Assembly (NCBI RefSeq): GCF_937001465.1
Contig: NC_064568.1
Location: 63,558,515-63,622,514 of the forward strand
DNA length: 64,000 bases
Direction of reading: 5' to 3'
DNA from: Orcinus orca
Lineage: Eukaryota; Chordata; Mammalia; Artiodactyla; Delphinidae
Shown here: positions 1 through 11,789 of the stretch, one piece after another
How the letters are laid out: each line of letters begins with the position of its first letter
How positions within the stretch are numbered: position 1 is the stretch's first letter
Position numbers and translations under genes: made by a program
The notes under the pieces: generated by a model
Told to the model about the DNA's origin: nothing
The model's input: the letters and a program-made list of their open reading frames with translations, nothing else
Database searches by the model: none

Positions 1-611
1 AGGATTCTCTGATTTTTAAAATGCTATGTCACCGTTCAAACCTTGCGTTTTGCAGAAAGCTGTGGACCTGATCACACATAAAAGCTGAGGGCAGTTTGGA
101 ATTCTCTTTGCCTAGATTTTAGGGGTGGGTTTAGAAGACATTTGCAGAACTGGTGGAGAAACAGATGGAGTGATTCAGAGGCTCACTCGTGAATGTCTGC
201 TGTCACTTAGTTCCCATTCCCATATGACAAGATTTTAATATTTAATTCACTGTAATTCTGCTGAATGTATGCTCTAGAAAATGTTGAAGGGAAAACTTGA
301 GCTAAAGGAGATGGAACAGAAGCTTGCATAAATACTCATCTCTAGAGAGCTGGATCTTTTAAATCTATTTGCTCTCCGAAGCATTATATAGATGTTGACC
401 TTTTGATGGGAATGCCATAGTGATAACCGGTTATTATTTAGGGCAGGAGTATTATTTTAGCGTAATCGCAATAGGTTTGCAACTGGCTTATTGCATGGGA
501 CAAAGTTAAGAATATATGAGAGACATAATATTATGCTAATTGTTAATAAATATTATTAATAAGAGTTTAGGAAATTATATGATGATGATGATGATACCAC
601 CAAACATTCTT
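1..611. other. No recognised feature; probable upstream intron
   Basis: AT-rich unique sequence without an exon-like match. It includes a short (GAT)n run at 581-595 and a near-palindromic AT segment around 543-560. Nothing else is supported. Confidence 0.4.
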
Positions 612-1826
612 TTTTAAAAAAATTATTTTATTGAACTATTCTTTTTTTTTTACTTTTTAATAAATTTATTTATTTATTTATTTATTAACATCTTTATTGA
701 GTATAATTGCTTTATAATGGTGTGTTAGTTTTTGCTTTACAACAAAGTGAATCAGTTATACATATACATATGTTCCCATATCTCTTCCCTCTTGCGTCTC
801 CCTCCCTCCCACCCTCCCTCTCCCACCCCTCTAGGTGGTCACAAACCACCTGCCTGATCTCCCTGTGCCATGCGGCTGCTTCCCACTAGCTATCCACCCT
901 ACGTTTGGTATTTGTATGGAAACACAAAAGACCCCGAATAGCCAAAGCAATCTTGAGAACGAAAAATGGAGCTGGAGGAATCAGGCTCCCTGACTTCAGA
1001 CTATACTACAAAGCTACAATAATCAAGACAGTATGGTGCTGGCACAAAAACAGAAAGATAGATCAATGGAACAGGATAGAAAGCCCAGAGATAAACCCAC
1101 ACACATATGGTCACCTTATCTTTGATAAAGGAGGCAAGAATATACAGTGGAGAAAAGACAGCCTATTCAATAAGTGGTGCTGGGAAAACTTGACAGGTAC
1201 ATGTAAAAGTATGAAATTAGAACACTCCCTAACACCATACACAAAAATAAACTCAAAATGGATTAAAGACCTAAATGTAAGGCCAGACACTATAAAACTC
1301 TTAGGGGAAAACATAGGTATTGAACTATTTTTGATTTACAATGTTATGTTAATTTCTGCTGTACAGCAAAGAGATTCAGTTATACATATATATTTTTTTC
1401 ATATTCTTTTCTGTAATGGTTTATCACAAGATATTGAATATAGTTCCCTGTGCTATATAGTAGGACCTTGTTGTTTATCCATTCTATATGTAAAAGCTTG
1501 CATCTGCTAATCCAAACCTCCCACTCCATCCCTCCCCCACTCCCCTTCCCCCTTGGCAACCACAAGTCTGTTCTCTATGCCTGTGAGTCTGTTTCTGTTT
1601 CATAGGTAGATTCATTCATGTCATATTTTAGATTCCACATGTAAGTGATATCATATGATATTTGTCTTTCTTCATCAGACTTACTTCACTTAGTATGATA
1701 ATCTCTAGGTCCATCCATGTTGCTGCGAATGGCATTATTTCATTCTTTTTTATGGCCAAGTAATATTCCATTGTATATATGTGCCACATCTTCTTTATCA
1801 ATTCATCTTTCAGTGGACATTTGGAC
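612..1826 (-). mobile_element. Older L1 3' end, split by a younger L1 insertion
   Basis: A minus-strand cetartiodactyl-type L1 3' UTR occupies 612-640 and 1330-1826. It has the usual landmarks read from the + strand: attga.cta...ttgatttacaatg, ctgctgtacagcaaag, the (ta)n stretch, and ttccctgtgctatatagtagg. The far end retains the last part of ORF2 (antisense near 1628-1831). The copy is interrupted by the 641-1317 insertion, which duplicated tattgaactatt. Confidence 0.85.
641..1317 (-). mobile_element. Twin-primed (5'-inverted) L1 insertion
   Basis: A young L1 lies inside the older one, flanked by a perfect 12-bp target-site duplication tattgaactatt (629-640 and 1318-1329). Its 3' part, 641-908, is in minus orientation, beginning with a T-rich tail and the L1 3' UTR. 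From about 909 to 1317 the sequence switches to ORF2 in plus orientation (antisense to the 3' part), with residues such as WKHKRPRIAKAILR and NKWCWENLTGTCKSM. The L1 portion between the two is missing. This is the classic structure left by twin priming. Confidence 0.9.
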
Positions 1827-3406
1827 AACAACCACTCTTTATCAACAAAGTTTGCTAAGGAATTTACATACTTTCCGAACTCTTATAGTCCTGCAAAGAA
1901 GGTCCTGTGATTTTCATTTTTAATATGAGGAAAGGGAATGAATAATATTTACTTTCTCCAGGCCAAATACCTGGTAGAGGCACTGGATTTGAATCTGTGT
2001 AAGGTTCCAAAGCCTGTATTTCTTCACTATATCATGTCAGTCAATTGAACAGTAGGAACTTCAGTTACAGGAAAATTATTTTGTACTCATTTGTTTAATG
2101 TGTTTTCTTTTTAACATATTAGTAAAGTTCTAGCTTAATCTATCACTGAAGTTGGTTACAAATGGCTTAGGATGATATAGCTTAGCTTTGAACTGTAGTT
2201 TATTTTGAGAGCCAGTATTTAAAGCCTCAGGTGGACAGACCTGAATAAATCACTCTTCTTCAGAGACAAGTTATTCAGATTTTTTATGATGATTCCAAAG
2301 ACTTTTGTGACTTTTCATGATCTCCTCCTTTCACTCTGATCTACCAGCAGCCTTCTCTTTGTCCTGAGCTCAGGTTAATAGTTTTACAGGATATTTCTGA
2401 GACACGCATTCTTCCTTAGTTTTTTAGTAAGTAGGTCAAATGAACAAGTACCATTGTATCAAAAAGGTCAGATTTATTTAAAATGTATTGTTGCCTATAT
2501 ACCAAATATTGTGTATGCAGACTTCATATACATATTGAAAGTTCCTGCATAACTTCTGTCAGAAAAATCTATTTACTTTAACTGTTGAATCTATTCTTTT
2601 TTTTTTTTTTTGAGTGGCCATCCAAAACCATAGTGAATAGAGAAAAGGCATATTACAATGCAACAAAACCAAAAACAGAAAACAACTCAGTGACCTAACC
2701 TGTTCTGAAGTACACTTGTGAGGTTAATAAAAATTTTTATTAATAAGACATGGGTTTTTTGAAGCATAGAAAATGATAATTTTCTGTCATTTGTCAAAGC
2801 AGTTGTTCTAATGCCAAGAATGTGCCCTCAGGAGAAGGACTTCAGTATCTTCCATTTGAGAAACTCAGCCTGAGTAACTCAGGAACCAGACCCAGGCACG
2901 TTAGGACTGAACATGAGTTAGGACTGAACACTCTCACACCGCTCTTTCCTGCAGTTTTGCTATCCTTGCATTACTGCTCAGCGTTTCTCAAACCTGGGCT
3001 GGGAGTGCAGATTGGTGAGGGGTCAGGAGCTCCCATGGTCCCTTCCCCTCTCCATGGGGCTGCCTCGGTTCCAGGGGGGCTCAGGCTTGGAGGCTGTACC
3101 ATCCACCTCTGGGAAAGCTGCAAGTCCCTGGATAGTTGATGCCACTTTTCTTTTTCCTAAAAGCAAATGTGAAAGAAGACCAGCAACTCCTCAAACTTGG
3201 GAAGGAGAAGACAAAGATGATCCTTGTCATTCATTTTGTGTGAACTCCTATTTAGCTATCAATAGTTTTAATGAAGCCACATGTAAAACTTGGTATCAAA
3301 TGATTTAACTAGTCAAACTACATGTAATAACCATCTTCTGTTTTCAGATTCATAGTATTGTTGGAGGTATTTTCTGTTGAACAGTAGGGACAGTAAAAAG
3401 TGAATG
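1827..3406. other. Mostly unique sequence; 20-bp perfect palindrome at 2724
   Basis: No exon or clear repeat family was recognised. A 15-T run lies at about 2596-2610. A perfect 20-bp AT palindrome (ttaataaaaatttttattaa) lies at 2724-2743. A GC-richer patch at 2980-3130 is open in two frames but shows no family match and no splice-bounded exon. Confidence 0.4.
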
Positions 3407-3421
3407 CTGAGAACTCTTTTA

Positions 3422-3693
3422 TTTTTTTATTGAAGTATAGTTGATTTACAATGTTGTGTAAATTTCTGCTGTGCAGCAAAGTGATTCAGTTATACATATA
3501 TATACATTCTTTTTAAATATTCTTTTCATTATGGTTTATCACAGGATATTGAATATAGTTCCCTGTGCTATACAGTAGGACTTTGTTTATCCATGTTTAT
3601 CCATTTTATATATAAAAGCTTACATCTGCTAACCCCAACCTCTCACTCCATCCCTTCCCCAACCCCCTCCCCCTTGGCAACAACAAGTCTGTT
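3422..3693 (-). mobile_element. Short 5'-truncated L1 3' end with perfect TSD
   Basis: This 272-bp minus-strand L1 3' UTR runs from the T-rich tail through ttgatttacaatgttgtg and ttccctgtgctatacagtag to the cccttggcaac...gtctgttct end. A perfect 15-bp target-site duplication, ctgagaactctttta, lies at 3407-3421 and 3694-3708. The boundaries are therefore exact to within a base or two. Confidence 0.92.
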
Positions 3694-3708
3694 CTGAGAA
3701 CTCTTTTA

Positions 3709-4140
3709 GAGAGTTTAAAATAATTAAACTGAACTGAGACATGCTATAACATAATGATATCTTATTAATTTCCAGGAAGGAAAAGTAAGGAAAAAATCGA
3801 ATATGTACCTAATCATTAGTAAAATATATAAATCTCATATACCATAGAATTCACAGGAATTGAAAGTCAGAAAAACTGAACAGATTCTTACACAGTTTTG
3901 CTAGTTGTATTACTGTCGAGGCAGAGTGTAATCATATTCAGTCTAGAGGCTATGTGTTTTATTTTTTCCATTTTGGCTTTAACATCCCTGCCAGCATATA
4001 TCAATATTTTCCTAGAACACTAGTTTATAATTTATTAGTTATTATTAGCTAAAAATTTGAATACTTTTCAAGTGTTGATAAATTTTAGTTGCTCTAATTT
4101 TCATGAAGGCAAAAATTTATGGCTCATGAACTTGTTCTTG

Positions 4141-4184
<44 letters not shown>

Positions 4185-5245
4185 TATATCAACTTGTGCA
4201 TGAAAGAGACACCATCCGTATCCAAACATGTCTGCAAGTGCATGGATGTAGGTCTTCAAGTATGTAGGTTTATGTCTATGAATATAAATGAGTATATATT
4301 TATTACTGTTGGGTGAATGAGAATATATCAAAGCATAAATTTTGGAGTTAGAGCACTTGGGGAAATTCTGACCTGGGGTAGTTGAGGACATTGTGTATGA
4401 GATTGATATGATAAGAGCTGAGAGGAACCCCTGAAAAGTGGGCGTGTAGGACAAGGCATTCATTAGGATAGAATCTTCCACAATGCAGCTCTGTTTGTCC
4501 TGCCTGCCTTGTAGTTGACTGCTTAGCCTGTTCTGCTGTCATCTTTGAGGGTCCTTGAGACTTCAATATATTATCTCAAATAAGTTTTCAAATGACCATT
4601 TTAAGTTATTAGATTTGTAGTATGTGACTTTGGACTCTATTACTGCTAACTGAACCACCTAAGGTTTGAGGTCCCAGCCCCTTCCCTCCACAAGGACTAT
4701 AAGGAGACACCCTGAGGGCAGGTGGCCTGGTGGTAGGGGCAGCAGATCCTGAGGCCTTTTCTGAACAACCATCTTTCATTCTCTCAAACTACCCAGCATT
4801 AAAATAGTTTCTGTGTGTGTATGTGTTTCTTTTAGTGATCTCTAATATACGTAGATGTTCCTGTTATTGGTATTTATAAAATACCACTGTACATTTAAAG
4901 AGGGATAAAAAATGTTTAAATGATTTGTGAACTTTGTAAAGAGATATTATAGAATTGTTTGAGAATCTGGTATTATGGTTTATAATCTCATTCGTTTTTG
5001 ACTCTAGTGTATGCTGAGAAGACCAGCTTGGAATGGTCCAAGTGAGGAAAGAGAAATCATTTCCACTTAGGAATAAAATAGTGGCATTTGAAAGGAAGAA
5101 GTTAGAAAGTGCTATTCAAGGTACAGAATTCGAATGGGTATTAATATAACAATTGGAATTTTAATTTTATCAGTTTAACATTATATTGATAGAGGGATTT
5201 TATTGATTTTATAGTTGATGGTGATGGGCTGTTACTTAAGCATAA
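3709..5245. other. Unique sequence with a (TA)n microsatellite
   Basis: The only clear feature is a TA-dinucleotide tract at 4144-4176, continuing as an interrupted (ca/ta)n to about 4189. The rest shows no recognised exon or repeat. Confidence 0.45.
4144..4189. repeat. (TA)n microsatellite
   Basis: Uninterrupted alternating TA from 4144 to about 4176, then cacatatatatat. It is long enough to be length-polymorphic. Confidence 0.9.
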
Positions 5246-5261
5246 TCATATAGATTTTTAA

Positions 5262-5554
5262 ACAAAATTTATTGAAGTAGAATTGATTTAAAATGCATTA
5301 ATTTCTGCTGTACAGCAAAGTGAATCAGTTATACACATATATACATTCTTTTTCATATTCTTTTCCACTATGGTTTATCACAGGATATTGAATATAGTTC
5401 CCTGTGCTATACAGTAGGACCTTGTTGTCCATCCATTCTATATATAATAGTTTGCATCTGCTAATCCCAAACTCCTAATCCATCCCTCCCCCACCCTTGG
5501 CAACCACAAGTCTGTTCTCTGTGTCTGTGAGTCTGTGTCTGTTTCTTAGGTAAT
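5262..5554 (-). mobile_element. 5'-truncated L1 3' end
   Basis: Minus-strand L1 3' UTR with ctgctgtacagcaaagtg, ttccctgtgctatacagtag and the cccttggcaaccacaagtctg end. Probable target-site duplication: tcatatag at 5246-5253 and 5555-5562, each followed by a T-rich run, with slight divergence. Confidence 0.88.
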
Positions 5555-5562
5555 TCATATAG

Positions 5563-6597
5563 TTTTTTTAAAAGTTGGCTTAAGATAGAGCAGAGGATTT
5601 CCAAATAGAAGCGGACTTTGCTTAGATGGAAGGCAGAAGGACTAATTAGTCATTGCATGTAACCTGTTTGTTAAGTATTCCTCTGAGGGGAAATTGAAAA
5701 TCAGCCACTGTGGTTTATTTTTCAATAGAAATTGAAAAGAAGAACATTGATTTATTGCCTAAAGTGGCCGAGAAAGTTTGCATCCAACTTTAGCAGAACC
5801 ATGCACAATTTTTTTTGTTTTGATGCTCCAGTCTGCAGATGTTAGCTGTTTTTGTGAGGAAACAATGGTGTTAGCTCTGAGTTTTCTTGGAAAGAAAGAG
5901 CTTAAAATCTTTGGAGTGCTGCATTCACAGTCTGCCCAGCCAACTGACCATGATGGAATATTCAGGAAGTCCATGGAGAGTCATTCCGCGGCAGCATCTG
6001 GAAGGAAACAATAAGTGGTTGGACAGTTTACTTTTCAGGCAAATGATTAAGAGGCGATTAAGGGAAGGTGTTAGGATGTGAGGGAGGGAAGGAGCACTGA
6101 AGGTGTATATATATAATATGGAGTGGAGGGATTATGGAAAAGACTTAACAGAATGAACCGTAGATCACAGCAGAACTTAGAAAAAGCTGGAATTGGAATT
6201 TGGACAGACCAGCTTAGAGATATCACATGAAATAGAACACGAGATTCACATAATACAGAACATACTGGGACGTGTTTTTTTGGAACAGTAAAGGACAGCG
6301 ATGAAATCTCGTTATTCCGAGCCACTGGAAATCACGTCTTAGAGTTGGAAAGACATCCTGCTATTACACCTTTGCAGTCTTACTCTGATTATATTGGCCC
6401 TACTTTAAAATCCTAAGAAAGCTCTGGGTTTTGGAAGTGGAAATCAAGGCTTTAATCAAGTGAGGGGTTTTACTTTAGCAGTTTGGTGCTAACTCATTCA
6501 TAATGTGTAAAGACAGCGTTGCTTTAAACTGTTTTACACAATCTCTTCTTCCTGCCCTTCCCTCTTGCCTACTCACAGTTCCCCACTCCCAACTGCA
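5563..6597. other. Unique sequence, no recognised feature
   Basis: Open frames of 60-85 codons occur on both strands at 5759-6325, but none resembles a known family or is bounded by convincing splice sites. They overlap one another in opposite strands, as expected by chance. Confidence 0.4.
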
Positions 6598-6738
6598 AAT
6601 GAATGACTGAGTGAATAAAGGGAGGAATGAATGAGTGAATAAAGGGATGAATGAATTAGTGAATAAAGGGATGAATGAATTAGTGAATAAAGGGATGCAT
6701 GAATTAGTGAAAAAAGGAATAAATGAATGAATGAATAA
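6598..6738 (+). repeat. Minisatellite, ~24-bp unit, about 5-6 copies
   Basis: A tandem array built on a 24-bp unit containing aatgaattagtgaataaagg. Two adjacent central copies (about 6649-6696) are identical; flanking copies carry substitutions and small indels, and the array decays into (aatg)n at its right end. The GAATGAATGA-rich core suggests growth from a shorter aatg repeat. Confidence 0.85.
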
Positions 6739-8373
6739 AATTCTCTTTTCAGTTTAGATGATATGGGATGAAAGACAGTTTATTTCTCCCCCAAAGGCTC
6801 ATGTTTATCCTTAAAAACAAAATCAAGTTTCCACTGAATACAAGTTTTTCTTCTTGATACCAGATACTTGAGCATCTGGAAGAGTTAGATATTAGAGAGA
6901 AAGAGAAGGCAATGTTATGGAAGTGAGTGCCTTGCTCTACCCGCAGTCATCCCTTCCAGAAATCTCTTAAAGATCCTTTAATCTCAATGTATGGAGACTC
7001 AGCAGACATAAGACTCCATTTTTACTCAAGGCTCAAAATCTAAGAGATGGGTTTCATTAGCTAGGATGTGTAAACACTGCAACACACAACTCCACATTTT
7101 CTGTGCCTCAAAATCATCACAGGTGATTTCTTGCTCAAGTCCAGGTTGAGTGATTTGGCCATCAGTGAGCCAAAGTCTTTCTTTTTGTGGCACTGCCCTG
7201 CTCTATGCCATTTAGAGGAGGGGGAGAGAGACAGGGGAAAGACATATCTACTTCTTACCACTTCTGGAGTGAAGTGACACACTTTGCTTTGCCCCATTGT
7301 CCAGAACTCACTCAAATGATTCCACCGGATGTGAGTGTGTGCATGGTAGTCTCTACCAGAGAGACTTAACCTTCCTGTCACAGCTCTAGGCAGGCTCTTT
7401 TTCCGGGTGATAAGAAAGTGTAAATCTAATTGGGCACTTTCAAGGACAAACTAACTGGGCAGATTAAAGAGAGAGCTGAATATATAGTATTTGCTTCTCA
7501 ATAAAACTTTGGAACAAAAAGTCCCATTGAATTCCACTTAAATACTTCTCTGGCTTCTCCTCCTGTCCAGTCCTGGTGACTATCAGGCTCTTTAGACTGG
7601 CATTCCCTGAGGACAGTCATTTCATCAGGTGGCCCTGAGAAGTCAAAACCTAAGGCAGCTCAGACTGCTGAAGTGTGTCTTAGTGTTGGTTCCACTGGTA
7701 GGTGAAAGAGATGGGAATGCCAACCTGCCCAACATTTGTTCAGGGCTACCTCCACCTGTAGCCCTGATAGATAGATAACCAGGATCATAGTCCTGCCAGA
7801 TTAAGTACCAGGTCAGGCGAATTCTGATGAGATTTGGGAAGGAGCAGCGGTTTGGATCACTCTGAGGTTGGTGGACTTATTGAGGGATAGAAAGAACATT
7901 TTTAAGAAGAGTCAAGAAGCAGCTCTGGAGGAAGAAAGGCTGAGAACAGGGCTCCTTTTTCACATTGCCTGGAGCTTACCCTCATTTCCAGAGAAATGCT
8001 CTATAGAAGCAGAGTCTGGAAAAGGCTTAGTTTCTGGGGGGTGTCCACGTATTGAGATATAGGGGTTCTGGGAGGGGTGGCTTTGCTTATTTGTGGTTGT
8101 TCTTTGTCATTGTAGTCACATGTAGTCACATGAGCATTATATGCCGTGGGGGACAGGAAGCTTGATCTTTACTGTGAAAGCTGTGCATTCTGGTGTGTTG
8201 AGGAGGGATGTGGAATATATTAAGCCTGTATTTCTTCCAAGTAAATTTACAGGGGTAATTTAGGTGAGATGATCACATAATATGGTCCAAACACAGGCAT
8301 ATTAAATAGTATTAATTATCCTCGGACATCAGGTGTAAATCAAGACCTCCTCAAATTAAAAGGGCTGTATGGC
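6739..8373. other. Unique sequence, no recognised feature
   Basis: No exon or confident repeat. A short tandem tgtagtcaca duplication lies near 8112-8131. ORFs of 60-106 codons at 7061-8062 have no recognisable family. Confidence 0.4.
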
Positions 8374-8386
8374 CACCTTACTTTTA

Positions 8387-8753
8387 TTTATTAATTTAAT
8401 TTAATTTAATTTAATTTTAATTTTGGCTGTGTTGGGTCTTCGCTGCTGAGCGCGGGCTTTCTCTAGTTGCAGCGAGTGGGAGTTACTCTTTGTTGTGGTG
8501 CGGGTGCTTCTCACTGGGGTGGCTTCTCTTTTTGCAGAGCATGGGCTCTAGGCGCATGGGCTTCAGTAGTTGTGGTGCAAAGGTTCAGTAGTTATGGCTC
8601 GCAGGCTTTAGAGCACAGGCTCAGTAGTTGTGGTGCATGGGCTTAGTTGCTCCATGGCATGAGGGATCTTCCCCCGGACCAGAGATCGAACCCGTTTCCC
8701 CTGCATTGGCAGGCAGATTCTTAACCACTGCGCCACCACGGAAGTCCCGAGGT
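8387..8753 (-). mobile_element. CHR-type SINE (long form), minus strand
   Basis: tRNA-derived cetartiodactyl SINE. In plus-strand reading it starts with a (ttta/tttaa)n tail at 8387-8416, then ggctgtgttgggtcttcgct, repeated cagtagttgtggtgcatggg blocks, and ends with gatcgaaccc...ccactgcgccacca, the complement of the tRNA B-box and A-box head. A perfect 13-bp target-site duplication, caccttactttta, lies at 8374-8386 and 8754-8766. Confidence 0.92.
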
Positions 8754-8766
8754 CACCTTACTTTTA

Positions 8767-10285
8767 AGACAGTGATAATGCATTTATCTAACAATCACCC
8801 TTTTGAGTATTTAACAGCCCTCACTTTAAGAAAATTTCATGTTCATTCCCAACCTATGGTTTCAATTAATTCCTGTGCTAAATAAAAAGCAACAGAAACA
8901 CTAGTCTTTGTAGGGTAACACTTTACATAGTAAGTTAGAAAATTGCCCGTTAGTTTTTATACTCCCAGTGCTTTTTATCCTCTCTCACCCTTTCTGTAAG
9001 CTGCTATTTTAATTGCTTTGCAGACCTTTTCTTAGTTCTCTGTCTCTTTAAATGAGGACCAACCAAATCCTGGGTGAGGCAGGGGTATTTAGACTGACCC
9101 CGATAGGTTACACTTTTATCTAAGTGTCCTGTTGTTCACTTGTTCAGCTTGAGAATAGAAGGTTGTGGAATGAATTAGGCACAGTCTTCAAGGATATGAA
9201 GCACTGTTAAGTACAGTATGGAGACCAGCTGTACTGTATTCAGGCAACATAATTTATTGAGTAACACCCTACACCCCCAGTATACAGAGAACATTTAAGC
9301 AGGGCAAGATTTTGGCTTACAGGGAATGAACACACACACAAACAATGTGATTTAGGAAGGATCAGTAATTCAAACCACCCCTCACCAGCCAGCTCACAAC
9401 CCCAACATGAGAGCCACTTCTGGGGTTCGAGATAAAGCATCTCTAGATGAAATTGACCACCTGGAAAGGAAGGCGTGTATAATAAAGCCATTAGCGAACC
9501 CATCAGCTGGGCTCAGAGCCCTCTCGGGAAGCACAACATAACGTTTTAATCTGCGTTGGGGCCGGGAGGGGTCAGTGTGTTAGCAAGTGCAGCCCTCGGT
9601 GGGAGAGAAGCCATCTAGAAATCCCCAAATGCAGAGCTGGGGATGCTGATGACAAATACTGTCCTGGAGGATGGAGATGCCCCAGGCAACCTGGAATGTG
9701 ACTTTGTTGCTGGGGGCTGGCCTGGGATTAGCTGTCATAGGAAGAGTGACACAAGTACGTGTGTGCCCTGGCTCTGGAGAGCATCCCCTAAAGTGGGAAA
9801 AAGATTCAACAGAGCCATATGGTACTTTCAAGCTTAGTAAATGGAAAAAAAAAATGCATCTTTATATAAGACTATTTGGTATCAATTAGTAGATGCAGGT
9901 GAACTCTCAATTTTGGATGCTAGGGAGTAAAACAGAACAAAATATTGGTGTTGTTAGGATGATTGAATTTAACTATGTAAAACGTGAGAAAGTTTCTTGT
10001 AGGAAAATATTTAGTAGTATTCTGGGGGAAGTTAGAAAGGAGTTTCATGGAGAAGCAGATTTTTGAATATGTTTAACAATTTTCTTTTTCTTATATTTTG
10101 GACTCTGGATTTTCCTCTTGTAAGTATTCTGACTTTATCTGAATTTTACGTTGTCAAACGTCCAGGGAGAATCAGGTATAAGGTTCTCACCTGTCCTGCC
10201 CAGCCCAGTAAGACTGAGTTTGTCACGGTGAAAAGTTCTTGAACCCTCAGGGTCTCCTCTTCCGTCTCTACCCAAACCATCCTAA
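8767..10285. other. Unique sequence, no recognised feature
   Basis: No exon or repeat could be assigned. A GC-richer patch at 9240-9840 is open on both strands over 60-87 codons, but without any recognisable family. Confidence 0.4.
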
Positions 10286-11200
10286 TCCACGCTGCCGTCA
10301 TCTCTCACCTGGGTTATTGCTGTAACCTAATTTTTGCTCTCCTTGTTTCCACTCTGGCCTCCTTTAGCCTATTCTCATTACGGCAGCCAGAAGAAGCCCA
10401 GTACAATGTCCCTTAGATCATTCCTCTCCTCCAAAGCCCTCCAGTCCTTTTCCATCAGCCTGTGACTGAGTCTTTATCTGGGCCTTCTCTGTACTTCTGG
10501 TCCCTTTATCTTTTTATTTATTTTAATCCTTGCTTACTCTTCTTCCAGGCCTTCCAAGAACAGTTAATACATGAGATGCACTTCCCATGATCAGTTCAGT
10601 GAACATTGCACTGGCTGTTAGAAGGCTCTTTCCCAGGATATCTGTAGAGCTTTGCACCTATCCCCATCACCCACCTCCTTCCACCTTTTCTCAAAGCACA
10701 CCTTTTTATGGAAAATTGCAGCATGGCTCCTGTCCCCCAAATTCCTTTTCCCCTTTTGCCTTGGTTTCTTCATAATACTTATCACTATATATTTTCCTTT
10801 TTACTTTATTTAATTTTAATTAAATTTTTTAAATTTAATTTTTATTTTATATTGGAGTATGGTTGATTTACAATGTTGTGTTAGTTTCAGGTGTACAGCA
10901 AAGTGGTTCAGTTACACATATACATATATGCATGCTTTTTCAGATTCTTTTCCCATGTAGGTTATTACAAAATATCAAGTAGATTTCCCTGTGCTATACT
11001 CCAAGTCCTTGTTGGTTATCTATTTTATATATAGTAGTGTGTATATGTTAATTCCAAACTCCTAATTTATCCCTCCCCAGACCTTTACTCTGTCGTCTTC
11101 TTTTTTTTTTTTTTTTTGGCCGCAATCTGTAGGCTCCATGAAGGGTGTTTTGTCTGTTCACTGCTATATTATAGAGCTCATCAAATGAATGGACAAAAGA
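10286..11200 (+). mobile_element. L2 3' region, interrupted by an L1
   Basis: Plus-strand LINE2 remnant. Landmarks: catctctcacctgggttatt, cctattctcattacggcagc, a degenerate ttccaagaacag..cttcccatgatc segment, and atacttatcactatatattt. The match then breaks at the L1 (about 10810-11090 plus a T run to 11117) and resumes at ctgtaggctccatgaagggt...tgtctgttcactgctatatt. That order is as in the L2 3' end. Confidence 0.75.
10810..11090 (-). mobile_element. L1 3' end nested in L2
   Basis: Minus-strand L1 3' UTR: ggttgatttacaatgttgtg, ttagtttcaggtgtacagca, ttccctgtgctatactcc and a ccctccccagac end. It is more diverged than the other L1 ends here and lies inside the L2, so it is younger than L2 but among the older L1 insertions. 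Edges are approximate; no clean duplication was seen. Confidence 0.8.
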
Positions 11201-11351
11201 AAGTTCAGCTCATCATTACTCCCAGAATTCCATGGGGCCTTTAGTAAGTGGATACTGATAACTATGATCACAGTTCTTCCCCTTCCAATTTAGAGAACCT
11301 CCCAGAGATTTGGCACACTGGTAGGTATTTGGACCCTCAGGGTCAAGACCC

Positions 11352-11558
11352 TTTTTTTTTTTTTTTGCGGTACACGGGCCTCTCACTGTTGTGGCCTCTC
11401 CCATTGCAGAGCACAGGCTCTGGACACACAGCCTCAGCAGCCATGGCTCACGGGCCCAGCTGCTCCGCGGCATGTGGGATCTTCCCGGACCGGGGCACGA
11501 ACCCGTGTCTCCTGCATCGGCAGGCAGACTCTCAACCACTGCGCCACCAGGGAAGCCC
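11352..11558 (-). mobile_element. CHR-2-type SINE, minus strand
   Basis: Read from the + strand it begins with a T tail and gcggtacacgggcctctcac, and ends ccactgcgccaccagggaag-ccc. The reverse complement starts with the tRNA-Glu-like head. Near-perfect target-site duplication: cagggtcaagac at 11338-11349 and aggggtcaagac at 11559-11570. Confidence 0.92.
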
Positions 11559-11789
11559 AGGGGTCAAGACTCTTGATATATTATCTTAATATATCAGAAT
11601 CAGTAATGCCAATGGAGACTTTCTACTCTACCCCACCCTGCCCTAAGGGAGACTGTTCAGCAGAAACATGGATATTCCTTTAAATCACAGGATATTTTGT
11701 ACTTTAGAAAAGCAGTGGTCCAGGTGTTTGGCCCACTGTTCTTTGGTAGAAGCTTCCTTACCCCATGCAGCTCCCTTTCCAAGTGTTTT

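Noticed and set aside
905..1510. 201-codon plus-strand open frame
   Set aside because: It is the inverted ORF2 piece of a twin-primed L1 read through into an older antisense L1 3' UTR; not a host gene.
2822..3308. Overlapping 105- and 98-codon frames in a GC-richer patch
   Set aside because: No family resemblance, and two frames are open over the same bases, which suggests composition rather than coding.
6598..6738. Regularly spaced repeats resembling a small CRISPR array
   Set aside because: The units are directly tandem with no unique spacers, and this is a mammalian genome; it is a minisatellite.
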